Positions 10,170-18,687 of a DNA stretch of 64,000 bases are shown piece after piece. A program made the position numbers and the translations under genes. How positions within the stretch are numbered: position 1 is the first letter of the stretch; each line of letters opens with the position of its first letter. The notes under the pieces are model-generated. The model saw only the letters and a list, made by a program, of their open reading frames with translations. It was not told the DNA's origin and did not search any database. Origin of the DNA: Burkholderiaceae bacterium (GTDB lineage Bacteria > Pseudomonadota > Gammaproteobacteria > Burkholderiales > Burkholderiaceae); the NCBI GenBank assembly GCA_947448415.1, contig CANFMT010000013.1:1-64000 (forward strand), given 5' to 3'.

Positions 10170-10882
10170 TGCTGCCAGTTGCAATTCTGGCTGGCGGCTT
10201 AGCTACTCGCTTACGGCCTATCACTCAAACAATCCCTAAGACCTTAATTGAGGTAGCGGGTAAGCCTTTTGTTGCGCATCAACTGAAATATCTTCGACAA
10301 CAGGGTGTTACTTCCGTGACTCTTTGCATTGGATACCTGGGTGAGATGATTCAGGAATTTGTGGGCGATGGATCTCATTGGGGTCTCAAAGTGAGTTATT
10401 CCCCGGATGGACCAGTTTTGCTTGGAACTGGAGGGGCGCTAAAGCAGGCTCTCCCCACGCTTGGAGATAGATTCTTTGTTTTGTATGGAGATTCCTATTT
10501 GCCCATAAATTATGCAAATGTTCAAAAGGCCTTTATTGACAGCAATCAATTGGGCCTTATGACAGTATTAAAAAATAAAAATCAGTGGGATCGAAGTAAT
10601 GTCACGTTTGAGCTCGGAAAATTGATTGAATACAACAAAGAAGTCATTAATCCGGGTATGCATTACATAGATTATGGGCTGGGGGCATTGCAGGCAACCG
10701 TCCTAAGCCACTATCCCGAAGGTGAACCCTTTGATCTTTCTAAAGTTTATAATGAGCTTTCTAGGCAGCAGCAGCTTTCTGGGTATGAAGTTTTTGATCG
10801 TTTTTATGAAATTGGCTCTATTCAGGGAATTGCTGATACCCAAACCTATTTATTGCAACAAACAGCTAAGGACAGTTTATGA
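10169..10882 (+). CDS. hddC: Sugar-phosphate nucleotidyltransferase (HddC-like)
   Basis: VAILAGGLATRLRPITQTIPKTLIEVAGKPF; TAATG junction with the kinase. Confidence 0.72.
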   Translation: MLPVAILAGGLATRLRPITQTIPKTLIEVAGKPFVAHQLKYLRQQGVTSVTLCIGYLGEMIQEFVGDGSHWGLKVSYSPDGPVLLGTGGALKQALPTLGDRFFVLYGDSYLPINYANVQKAFIDSNQLGLMTVLKNKNQWDRSNVTFELGKLIEYNKEVINPGMHYIDYGLGALQATVLSHYPEGEPFDLSKVYNELSRQQQLSGYEVFDRFYEIGSIQGIADTQTYLLQQTAKDSL

Positions 10883-11478
10883 GTTACGCACAACAACACC
10901 TAAATGAATCAATTGAAATCATCCAAAACATAGATGTTGCTGCAATTGAAAAAATGGCAGATTTACTGTCACAAGTCAAATCTGATGGTGGACGAATTTT
11001 CTTCTTGGGTGTTGGTGGAAGCGCCGGTAATTGCTCCCATGCTGTTAATGATTTTCGTAAAATTGTTGGGATTGAATCTTACGCCCCTACCGATAATGTC
11101 TCAGAGTTAACTGCGCGAACCAATGATGAAGGTTGGGCCTCAATTTTTGTTGAGTGGCTCAAAGTAAGTAAGCTGACAGCAAAAGATATGCTTTTTATCT
11201 TTTCAGTTGGCGGTGGAAATTTAGAAAAAAATATTAGTCCGAACTTAGTTGAGGCTTTAAAGTTTGCAAAAACTATAGGAGCCAAAGTTGTTGGTGTCGT
11301 CGGACGTGACGGCGGCTATACGGCTCAAGTTGCTGATGCCTGCGTCATTGTGCCAACAGTCAATTCAGATAATATTACCCCACACTCTGAGGCTTTCCAG
11401 GGTGTGGTTTGGCATCTTTTAGTTTCGCACCCGAAATTAAAGGCGAACCAAACCAAATGGGAGTCAACCGTTAAGTAG
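10879..11478 (+). CDS. SIS-domain sugar-phosphate isomerase (GmhA-like, divergent)
   Basis: FFLGVGGSAGNCSHAVNDF, FIFSVGGGNLEKN; ATGA overlap with upstream gene. Confidence 0.75.
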   Translation: MSYAQQHLNESIEIIQNIDVAAIEKMADLLSQVKSDGGRIFFLGVGGSAGNCSHAVNDFRKIVGIESYAPTDNVSELTARTNDEGWASIFVEWLKVSKLTAKDMLFIFSVGGGNLEKNISPNLVEALKFAKTIGAKVVGVVGRDGGYTAQVADACVIVPTVNSDNITPHSEAFQGVVWHLLVSHPKLKANQTKWESTVK

Positions 11479-12023
11479 TGCGGTTAGATACCTTTATGAG
11501 GCGAGCGGTTTTTTTGGATCGGGATGGCGTTATCAATCGGGCAATTGTCCGTGATGGGATGCCTTTCCCACCTGCCAACCTAGATGAACTAGAGATCTTG
11601 CCGGGAGTGCCTGAAGCCCTTCAAAAACTTCATGATGGCAATTATTTATTGATAGTGGTGACCAATCAGCCTGATGTGGCTCGCGGTACAGCCAAAAAAG
11701 AGCATGTTGAACAAATGAATGCTCATTTGTTCAACATGCTGTCTTTGGATGATATTAAAACTTGTTATCACGATAGTGGAGATGGGTGTCTGTGCCGCAA
11801 GCCTTTACCAGGCGCCTTAATTGAGGCAGCTAAAGAGCATCATATTGATTTGTCGAAGAGTTTTATGGTGGGTGATCGCTGGCGAGACATAGAGGCTGGC
11901 CAAAGTGCGGGTTGTAAGACATTTTTTATTAATTATCGCTATGCCGAGAAGCAGCCCGAGACGCCTGATTTTATTGTCTCATCACTGCTAGAGGCGCAAC
12001 AAATTATTACTGGAGAGTTTTAA
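11478..12023 (+). CDS. gmhB: HAD-IIIA hydrolase, D-glycero-D-manno-heptose-1,7-bisphosphate phosphatase-like
   Basis: AVFLDRDGVINR, VTNQPDVARG, CYHDSGDGCLCRKP zinc-type motif, MVGDRWRDIEAG. Confidence 0.82.
   Translation: MRLDTFMRRAVFLDRDGVINRAIVRDGMPFPPANLDELEILPGVPEALQKLHDGNYLLIVVTNQPDVARGTAKKEHVEQMNAHLFNMLSLDDIKTCYHDSGDGCLCRKPLPGALIEAAKEHHIDLSKSFMVGDRWRDIEAGQSAGCKTFFINYRYAEKQPETPDFIVSSLLEAQQIITGEF
11701..11740. repeat. Perfect inverted repeat, 18-bp arms, 4-nt loop, inside the gmhB-like CDS
   Basis: AGCATGTTGAACAAATGA-ATGC-TCATTTGTTCAACATGCT; second arm is the exact reverse complement of the first. Confidence 0.97.
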
Positions 12024-12740
12024 ATGAAAAAAGTAGAAGATTTAAAAGTGAAGATTTTTGCCGACGGCGCAGATAAGGATGGCATGTTGGAAATGCATGC
12101 AAAACCTTTCGTAAAGGGCTTGACTACCAATCCAACGCTCATGAAAAAAGCGGGCATTACCGATTACCGTGCTTTTTGTAAAGATATTCTGACATCTATT
12201 AAAGATAAGCCATTGTCCTTTGAAGTTTTCTCTGATGATTTCGCTGAAATGGAACGACAGGCTATGGAGATTGCTAGCTGGGGTGAGAATGTTTATGTCA
12301 AGATTCCCGTCACGAATACCAAACAAGAAACTTGCTATTCCTTGGTTAAAAAATTGGCCGAACAAAAAGTCAAGCTTAATGTGACTGCACTGATGACGCT
12401 TGACCAAGTGCGTGATGTGGTTGCCTCTTTGAATCCCAATATACCTAGCTATGTTTCAGTATTTGCGGGTCGTGTAGCGGATACCGGGGTAGATCCTGTG
12501 CCCGTCATGGCTAAGGCTGTTGAGATGTTGAAAGCAGCCCCTGCAGCAGAGCTAATTTGGGCAAGCCCACGAGAATTACTCAATATTTTCCAGGCTGACG
12601 AAATTGGATGTCAGGTAATTACTGTTACAAACGATATTCTGAAAAAGTTATCTTTGGTGGGTTATGACTTAGATGAGTACTCCCTAGATACGGTGAAGAT
12701 GTTTTATAGGGATGCTGTAGAGGCGGGATTTAAGCTTTAA
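12024..12740 (+). CDS. Transaldolase / fructose-6-phosphate aldolase family protein
   Basis: KIFADGADKDG...GLTTNPTLMKK, VYVKIPVTN (Schiff-base Lys context), LNVTALMT, SVFAGRVADTG. Confidence 0.87.
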   Translation: MKKVEDLKVKIFADGADKDGMLEMHAKPFVKGLTTNPTLMKKAGITDYRAFCKDILTSIKDKPLSFEVFSDDFAEMERQAMEIASWGENVYVKIPVTNTKQETCYSLVKKLAEQKVKLNVTALMTLDQVRDVVASLNPNIPSYVSVFAGRVADTGVDPVPVMAKAVEMLKAAPAAELIWASPRELLNIFQADEIGCQVITVTNDILKKLSLVGYDLDEYSLDTVKMFYRDAVEAGFKL

Positions 12741-12782
12741 TTTTTTGCCGCGGTTATAAGACATAATCTTAAATAAACTTTA

Positions 12783-13541
12783 GTGGCTAATCCTATCATC
12801 ACAGTTGTTGTGCCCTCTTTAAATCAGGGACGCTATCTAAATGAAGCATTGGAGTCTATTTTTCAGCAGGATGTTTCTGCTGAGGTTTTTGTAATGGATG
12901 GCGGCTCAACCGATCAATCACTTGAAGTCATTAAAAAATGGGAATCAAGGTTGGCCGGCTGGAGGAGTTGTAGAGATGCTGGGCAAGCTGCTGCCATTAA
13001 TGAGGGCATAGCTCTTGGGGTTGCGCCATATGTATGCTGGCTAAATAGTGACGATCGTTTTTTGCCTGGTGGATTGCTAAAACTTTACCAAGAGCTTGAA
13101 AGGTTTCCTTTAGCTCCTGCAGCGTACGGTAACGCTTGGAATCAAACTTCGTTTGATTCCAAATTAACCCCGGTCTGGGTTGAATCATTCAGCGTATCAA
13201 AATTGGCAAGACGATGCATTATTTCTCAGCCCGCAACTTTAATGAGAAGGACGGCCTGGAATAAGGTGGGCGGTCTCGATGAGCGGCTTCACATGGCCAT
13301 GGATTACGATTTATGGTGGCGACTTTTTAAAGAGATTGCTCCCTTATCTTTTGTGGATGATTACATCGCCGTTAATATTATTCACTTGGATACAAAGACA
13401 AATATGCATCGTCGCCTCCATTATCAAGAGGCAATGAGTGTTGTTAGGAGGCATTATGGATTTCTTCCGCTAAAGTGGTGGATGTATATGCTTTATTCGG
13501 TATTCTACAAGTCTTTAGTGAATAAATTAAAGCGTTTATAA
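12783..13541 (+). CDS. Glycosyltransferase family 2
   Basis: ITVVVPSLNQGRYLNEALESIFQQ, VMDGGSTDQS, WLNSDDRFLPGG; GTG start. Confidence 0.88.
   Translation: MANPIITVVVPSLNQGRYLNEALESIFQQDVSAEVFVMDGGSTDQSLEVIKKWESRLAGWRSCRDAGQAAAINEGIALGVAPYVCWLNSDDRFLPGGLLKLYQELERFPLAPAAYGNAWNQTSFDSKLTPVWVESFSVSKLARRCIISQPATLMRRTAWNKVGGLDERLHMAMDYDLWWRLFKEIAPLSFVDDYIAVNIIHLDTKTNMHRRLHYQEAMSVVRRHYGFLPLKWWMYMLYSVFYKSLVNKLKRL
13136..13162. repeat. Perfect inverted repeat, 12-bp arms, 3-nt loop, inside glycosyltransferase CDS
   Basis: TTGGAATCAAAC-TTC-GTTTGATTCCAA. Confidence 0.95.
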
Positions 13542-13567
13542 AAATGAAAGTTCTCCATTTTTATAAA
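13535..13567. repeat. Perfect inverted repeat, 12-bp arms, 9-nt loop, spanning stop (13539-13541) and next ATG (13544)
   Basis: TTTATAAAAATG-AAAGTTCTC-CATTTTTATAAA. Confidence 0.93.
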
Positions 13568-14665
13568 ACTTATTACCCCCTCTCATATGGCGGGGTGGAA
13601 CAGGTTATATATCAACTGGCATCCGGTTCAGCTTTATGTGGAGTGGAGCCAACGGTTCTTACACTAAGTCCCCATAAAGTTAGTAGAGTTACACAAGTTA
13701 ATGGCCACAGCGTACATCGGTGCCGTAGTATTTTTCAAATCGCATCTACAGACTTTTCTTTAAGTGCATTTTATCGATTTAATGAGTTGGCTAGAAATGC
13801 AGACATTATTCACTATCATTTCCCGTGGCCTTTCATGGATCTAGTTCATTTAACAGCCAAAGTAAAAAAGCCATCCGTAGTGACATATCACTCGGATATC
13901 GTAAAGCAAAAAAATCTGTTAAAGCTCTATAGACCGATTAAAAATAAGTTCTTGGAAAGTGTCGACGCAATTGTTGCAACCTCGCCTAATTATCGAGTCA
14001 CAAGCGATCTCTTGCAACGCCATCAAAAAAAGGTTGAGGTCATTCCCATCGGGCTCGATAGGGGGCTCTATCCCCCAAAAAATGCTGATAGACGTCAGTA
14101 TTGGGAAAATGTATTAGGTAAAAAATTTTTCTTATTCATGGGTGTTCTTCGCTACTACAAGGGTTTAAATATCTTGTTAGATAGCTTGGCCTTAGGAGAT
14201 TTACCTACAGTCATTATTGGCGCTGGCCCTATCGAATATGAATTAAAGGTTAAGGCCGAATCCCTGGGTTTGAAAAATATCACTTTTTTAGGCCAGGTGT
14301 CTGAAGAAGATAAGGTTGCAATTCTAGACTTATCCTACGCAGTAGTGTTTCCATCTCATTTACGCTCAGAAGCATTTGGAATTTCATTATTGGAGGGCGC
14401 TATGTTTGGAAAGCCTATGATTTCCAGTGAAATTGGGACAGGAACCTCCTTTATTAATAGCGATCAGCAGACTGGCATTGTTGTTCCACCATCATCCCCT
14501 AAAGATTTAAATATAGCGATGACTTATTTGTGGGACAACCCAAAGGTTGCAGCAAGGATGGGGCTTAAAGCGATCGAGCGCTATGAGGCATTATTTACTG
14601 CAGACAAAATGTGTCAAGCTTATGCAGCTCTTTATCAGCGCTTAATAGATGAAAAATCGAAGTAA
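13544..14665 (+). CDS. Glycosyltransferase family 4/1
   Basis: HFYKTYYPLSYGGVEQVIYQLA N-terminus; PSHLRSEAFGISLLEGAMFGKPMISSEIGTGTSF C-terminal donor-site motif. Confidence 0.9.
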   Translation: MKVLHFYKTYYPLSYGGVEQVIYQLASGSALCGVEPTVLTLSPHKVSRVTQVNGHSVHRCRSIFQIASTDFSLSAFYRFNELARNADIIHYHFPWPFMDLVHLTAKVKKPSVVTYHSDIVKQKNLLKLYRPIKNKFLESVDAIVATSPNYRVTSDLLQRHQKKVEVIPIGLDRGLYPPKNADRRQYWENVLGKKFFLFMGVLRYYKGLNILLDSLALGDLPTVIIGAGPIEYELKVKAESLGLKNITFLGQVSEEDKVAILDLSYAVVFPSHLRSEAFGISLLEGAMFGKPMISSEIGTGTSFINSDQQTGIVVPPSSPKDLNIAMTYLWDNPKVAARMGLKAIERYEALFTADKMCQAYAALYQRLIDEKSK

Positions 14666-14728
14666 TTAATGCATCTTAGCGATTATTGTTTATGAGTCGA
14701 ATAACCCTTAATCCACTCTAGTGCTGAC

Positions 14729-15679
14729 TTAAGGATTATTTCTATTTTTCACAATATCATTTTGTATTGTATTTAAGAGATCTGAAATTCCTTCTATCAA
14801 ATTAGTTCTATTTTGCAGATCAATTTTTTTCCTGAGTGCAGACCTAAATTGAACGGCTCTCTGATATTGAGAGCCCTTAATGTCGGCTTGAGTAACAATT
14901 CTTAAGTTGCGTTTACAGATCCTCTTCAAAATTGCAATGATCTCCGCCACTGATGTTGAAACTCCAGAGGCAATTATTTTAATTGCTATGCCTTGAGTCT
15001 TCTCTGAGTGTTTAGCTGCATCAATCATTTGAATGGCAGCATCTTTAGGGGTAATATAGTCACGCATAGTCTCAAGTGGTACATAAATATGTATTACTTG
15101 ATTTGTTAGAAGATTGCGGATCATCTCTGCTATTAGGCCTTGCTGTTTACCATCCTTGGATTTAAGTCCATAGAGTGTTGTTATCCGACACGTAACTACG
15201 ATTGCGCCCTGACCATTTTGATTTAGCTTGTTTAGTACAGCTTCTTGTAGCAGCTTAGTTTCGCCATAGACGTTTATAGGGGCTGTTTGCATGGATTCTG
15301 TGATTACGCCTTCTTGTATACCGGCATAAATAGCACCCGCTGAGCTTGCAAAAATAAATTTTCCAGCGTGAAGAATAAGTTTATCGTCGTTTAGTAGGCT
15401 TGATATTAAGGTTTCAAGAAGCTCAGTTTCCGCTTTTAAATCTTCCCTGTTGCTATGCATTGTTCCGGTGCCTGCAGCCCAATAGATGATCCACCCATCT
15501 TTTCCCGCCTCTTTTGAGAGCTGACTTACTGCTTGCTTGAGTTGCTCACAAGCCTCACTTGGATTATTCCAATTTAATTTAGCAGGTAGTTCAAATAACT
15601 TATCTTCAGCTTGCTTAAGTTCATTTACTAAGGCTTGACCAAGCATGCCACCGCTACCAATAACCCAGACTAATGACAT
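14729..15679 (-). CDS. NAD(P)-dependent epimerase/dehydratase-like protein
   Basis: VWVIGSGGMLGQALVNEL; ASSAGAIYAG; VYGETKLLQE. Confidence 0.72.
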   Translation of the reverse strand: MSLVWVIGSGGMLGQALVNELKQAEDKLFELPAKLNWNNPSEACEQLKQAVSQLSKEAGKDGWIIYWAAGTGTMHSNREDLKAETELLETLISSLLNDDKLILHAGKFIFASSAGAIYAGIQEGVITESMQTAPINVYGETKLLQEAVLNKLNQNGQGAIVVTCRITTLYGLKSKDGKQQGLIAEMIRNLLTNQVIHIYVPLETMRDYITPKDAAIQMIDAAKHSEKTQGIAIKIIASGVSTSVAEIIAILKRICKRNLRIVTQADIKGSQYQRAVQFRSALRKKIDLQNRTNLIEGISDLLNTIQNDIVKNRNNP

Positions 15680-15681
15680 TG

Positions 15682-16665
15682 CTATTTGGTTGGCCTAGTT
15701 GGTTTTGATGTCGCTACATATAGCGGTTTGCCCATCACAATGCCGGTAGTTAATGCTAGGTATTCAGCAACAACTCCTAGCGATATCATTATCATTCCCG
15801 AAAAGAAGGTAATGACAATGAGTAGTGAAGTCCAGCCTTGAATAGGAGTTGTCTCAATAAATTTAGAATAAAGTGCATAGCCTAGTAGGAAGAGTGCAAG
15901 TACAAAAGATATACCACCCATAATGGTGATAAGCCTTAGGGGCCTAGTTCCGGAAGTGAGGACCATTCTCCAAAAATGATTTACTAGCATGCTTAATGAG
16001 TAGCTTGATGGTCGCGATTCACCCCTGAGTAAAACGGGCGCATAGCCAATTCGGTTGGCCACCCAAAATAAGGCCACATCAAGATAAACCCCATTGCCAC
16101 AATAGGCAGCAATAATTCTGGCAATTTCACCATCAATTAAACGAAAGCTATTAAATGTCCCGGCCTTGTATTGACCCCCTAAAAATTGGAGTGCGATTCT
16201 TTTCGCTAGCCTGCTGCAAAGGTTTCTAAACGCACCGTGTGGCGGCTGGTTCATCGGTTGGGCATACACAATTCGGTAGTGATTATCTAAGGCAATATCG
16301 AGCATAGATCGGATATCGGCAGGATTTTGTTGCCCATCCTCATCCATAGTGACTACCCAATTACCAGCTGCACTAGCCATTCCCGCTAGCGTTGCAGCAT
16401 GTTGACCATAGTTTCGAGAAAGCCAAATTGGTTTTACGAAAGGATATTGTGCGGCTAACACTTCCAGTATTAAATCAGAGCGATCGGGGCCGCAATCATG
16501 AGCTAGCAGAACCTCTTTAATAGCATATGAAACTCCTTTGGGGGTTACGCAATTATCGGTAAAAGCAGAAATCTCCTGCATTAAGCTTGGTAAGCTCTTC
16601 TCCCCTTTATAGACAGGTATCACGACCGATATTGTGATGGCGGAAGGTTGCTTTAACGAAGTCAT
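15682..16665 (-). CDS. Glycosyltransferase family 2 (ArnC/DPM1-like)
   Basis: ISVVIPVYKGEKSLPSLM, SRNYGQHAATLAGM, VVTMDEDGQQNPADI, C-terminal TM helices. Confidence 0.88.
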   Translation of the reverse strand: MTSLKQPSAITISVVIPVYKGEKSLPSLMQEISAFTDNCVTPKGVSYAIKEVLLAHDCGPDRSDLILEVLAAQYPFVKPIWLSRNYGQHAATLAGMASAAGNWVVTMDEDGQQNPADIRSMLDIALDNHYRIVYAQPMNQPPHGAFRNLCSRLAKRIALQFLGGQYKAGTFNSFRLIDGEIARIIAAYCGNGVYLDVALFWVANRIGYAPVLLRGESRPSSYSLSMLVNHFWRMVLTSGTRPLRLITIMGGISFVLALFLLGYALYSKFIETTPIQGWTSLLIVITFFSGMIMISLGVVAEYLALTTGIVMGKPLYVATSKPTRPTK

Positions 16666-17930
16666 TCGGTTGCCTTAAGGACGATCGGAGGGCTGGGCAT
16701 TTTCGTAGGGTAGTAGTAACCCAAGTCAATTGCACGTTGAAGTGTGGGAATTGCATATTCTAGGGTGGGGTGCTGCAGGACACCACTCTCTAGATCATCA
16801 TACCTGGCAGCAATATTTTCTTGCCCGTGTGAAAACCAATAAGAAAAAATTACTAGCGATAGAAATAATCCCACTTGCGCAGTGCGCAATCGGATCTTTA
16901 TAGACGAAGCGCTAAATAAGCAAGTCAGATACAGAATTGAAGTAAAGATCACCGAATAAGTGGTATAACGACTACCTTGCCCGGTACGAATGCCAATAGC
17001 GCCCCTAGTAATGGCATTAGTCATGGCGGTAACCAGGAGATATACCGTTAGCCAAAATAAGAAAGGATATTTGACGTATAAAAATTTCCACTTGAAAACA
17101 AGAAAGACTGTAAAAATAATTCCAAGCCCAATAGAGAATTTATAGGTATTACCAATGCTGCCAAGAAAGCCCATAGCGTAGGTTATTAAATATAGCGGGG
17201 CCTTTAAGGCTAACAGTACATTAGGATGTCCTACTGGCTGCACATAGCCTAGAAGTGGAAAGTAAACAACTAAAACTGTACTAACTACAGCGATGCTAAT
17301 GAATAAACTACACCATTCTTTTTTAACAAAGTAGTAGAGAAAAATAACTGGCGCAAGACAGATGCCGCCACCGGCAGAAAAGATAGCGCAGGTGAAAAAT
17401 AGAAGGGCTAGATTTCTATTTCCCGATACCAGGTAGTAAGTTGATAGAATGCAAAAGAATACTTGAAAGTAGTGCTGCACTCCAGCCATCGCCATGGTCA
17501 TAAGTTCATAGTGAGAAAGACACATCATTCCAATGACAAGAGGGGAAAACTCCACAAAACTAATTTGATTGTTTTTGGCGTATTTCCAGAAAAGAATGAC
17601 TATCAAAAACCAACCAATATTACCTATCCAAATCATCCAAACAAAATCAAATTTACCTGTAAGTGAAACCATGGATAAACTAATTAAGTTATCTAAAAAG
17701 ATTCGATGCTCATTGTTTTGGTTAAATAGGTGTAAAAACTTTTGCCAAGTGGTGAGGTCGGGTAATAGATTTAAAAATCCAAAAATGGCATCAAAGTCGT
17801 CTCTGTAAGGCATACCACTTGAATAGCGATGGATGATGTAGAAATGAATAGCCGTGGCCAGGAGGGCGAGACCCGAGGCGCACCAAAAATAAAGGGGGCG
17901 CTGATGACGATCTGTATGGCTAGCATTCAT
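16662..17930 (-). CDS. Hypothetical multi-pass membrane protein
   Basis: 422-aa hydrophobic ORF overlapping the downstream GT gene by 4 nt. Confidence 0.7.
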   Translation of the reverse strand: MNASHTDRHQRPLYFWCASGLALLATAIHFYIIHRYSSGMPYRDDFDAIFGFLNLLPDLTTWQKFLHLFNQNNEHRIFLDNLISLSMVSLTGKFDFVWMIWIGNIGWFLIVILFWKYAKNNQISFVEFSPLVIGMMCLSHYELMTMAMAGVQHYFQVFFCILSTYYLVSGNRNLALLFFTCAIFSAGGGICLAPVIFLYYFVKKEWCSLFISIAVVSTVLVVYFPLLGYVQPVGHPNVLLALKAPLYLITYAMGFLGSIGNTYKFSIGLGIIFTVFLVFKWKFLYVKYPFLFWLTVYLLVTAMTNAITRGAIGIRTGQGSRYTTYSVIFTSILYLTCLFSASSIKIRLRTAQVGLFLSLVIFSYWFSHGQENIAARYDDLESGVLQHPTLEYAIPTLQRAIDLGYYYPTKMPSPPIVLKATE

Positions 17931-18065
17931 ATATCTATTATATTGTCGCTATCGCTCCCTAAGGAATTCTAAACTGCTTGATTTAGGCCTAATTCACAGC
18001 CCAGCTTGAGCAGTCAAGGTACGATTTAGGTTGTTTTTTATGGGCTAGAAATTTGAATGAATTAG

Positions 18066-18647
18066 TTAAATTCGCTTCAGTATCACCTCGATAGACTCGT
18101 CAATGGAAAGTGTTGAGGTATCAATGATTAGCTCTGGATTAATTGGTGCCTCATATTGACTACCCATGCCTGACAGATTTTTCAGTTGACCCGTATTTGC
18201 CTTTTGATAAAGACCTTTAGTGTCTCTTTCGGCGCAAACCTGCAAAGGGGTGCTGAGATAAATTTCTAGAAAGTGTTTACCACCAAGTTGCCTTGCTAAA
18301 TCACGCTCTTTTTGAAAGGGCGAAATAAAAGCGCAGATGACTATCAGTCCAGCATCCATCATTAATTTTGCCGTATGAGCAATGCGTCGAATATTTTCTG
18401 TGCGGTCTTCATCACTAAAACCTAAGTCAGCATTCAGGCCCTGGCGAACAATATCCCCATCCAGTAAAAAAGTGTGCTTTCCTTGCTTGTGGAGCTCGAT
18501 TTCAAGGGCATTAGCCAATGTAGACTTTCCTGACCCAGATAGACCGGTAAACCAAATGATCTTGCCTATTTGTCCCAGTAGGGTTTCTCGCTCAGATCGG
18601 CCGATGGTTAAGTTGGGGGATACCAGGTGCTTGCTCATACAGCTCAT
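18066..18647 (-). CDS. cysC: Adenylylsulfate kinase (CysC)
   Basis: IIWFTGLSGSGKSTLANAL P-loop, FLLDGDIVRQGLNADLGFSDEDRTENIRR, FISPFQKERD. Confidence 0.9.
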   Translation of the reverse strand: MSCMSKHLVSPNLTIGRSERETLLGQIGKIIWFTGLSGSGKSTLANALEIELHKQGKHTFLLDGDIVRQGLNADLGFSDEDRTENIRRIAHTAKLMMDAGLIVICAFISPFQKERDLARQLGGKHFLEIYLSTPLQVCAERDTKGLYQKANTGQLKNLSGMGSQYEAPINPELIIDTSTLSIDESIEVILKRI

Positions 18648-18687
18648 TATGAAGGATTTTTAGTGGTATTTCTAATAAAATGAACTC

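Noticed and set aside
12042-12407. 121-aa - strand ORF opposite transaldolase
   Set aside because: Entirely within a strongly supported CDS; translated product has no family features.
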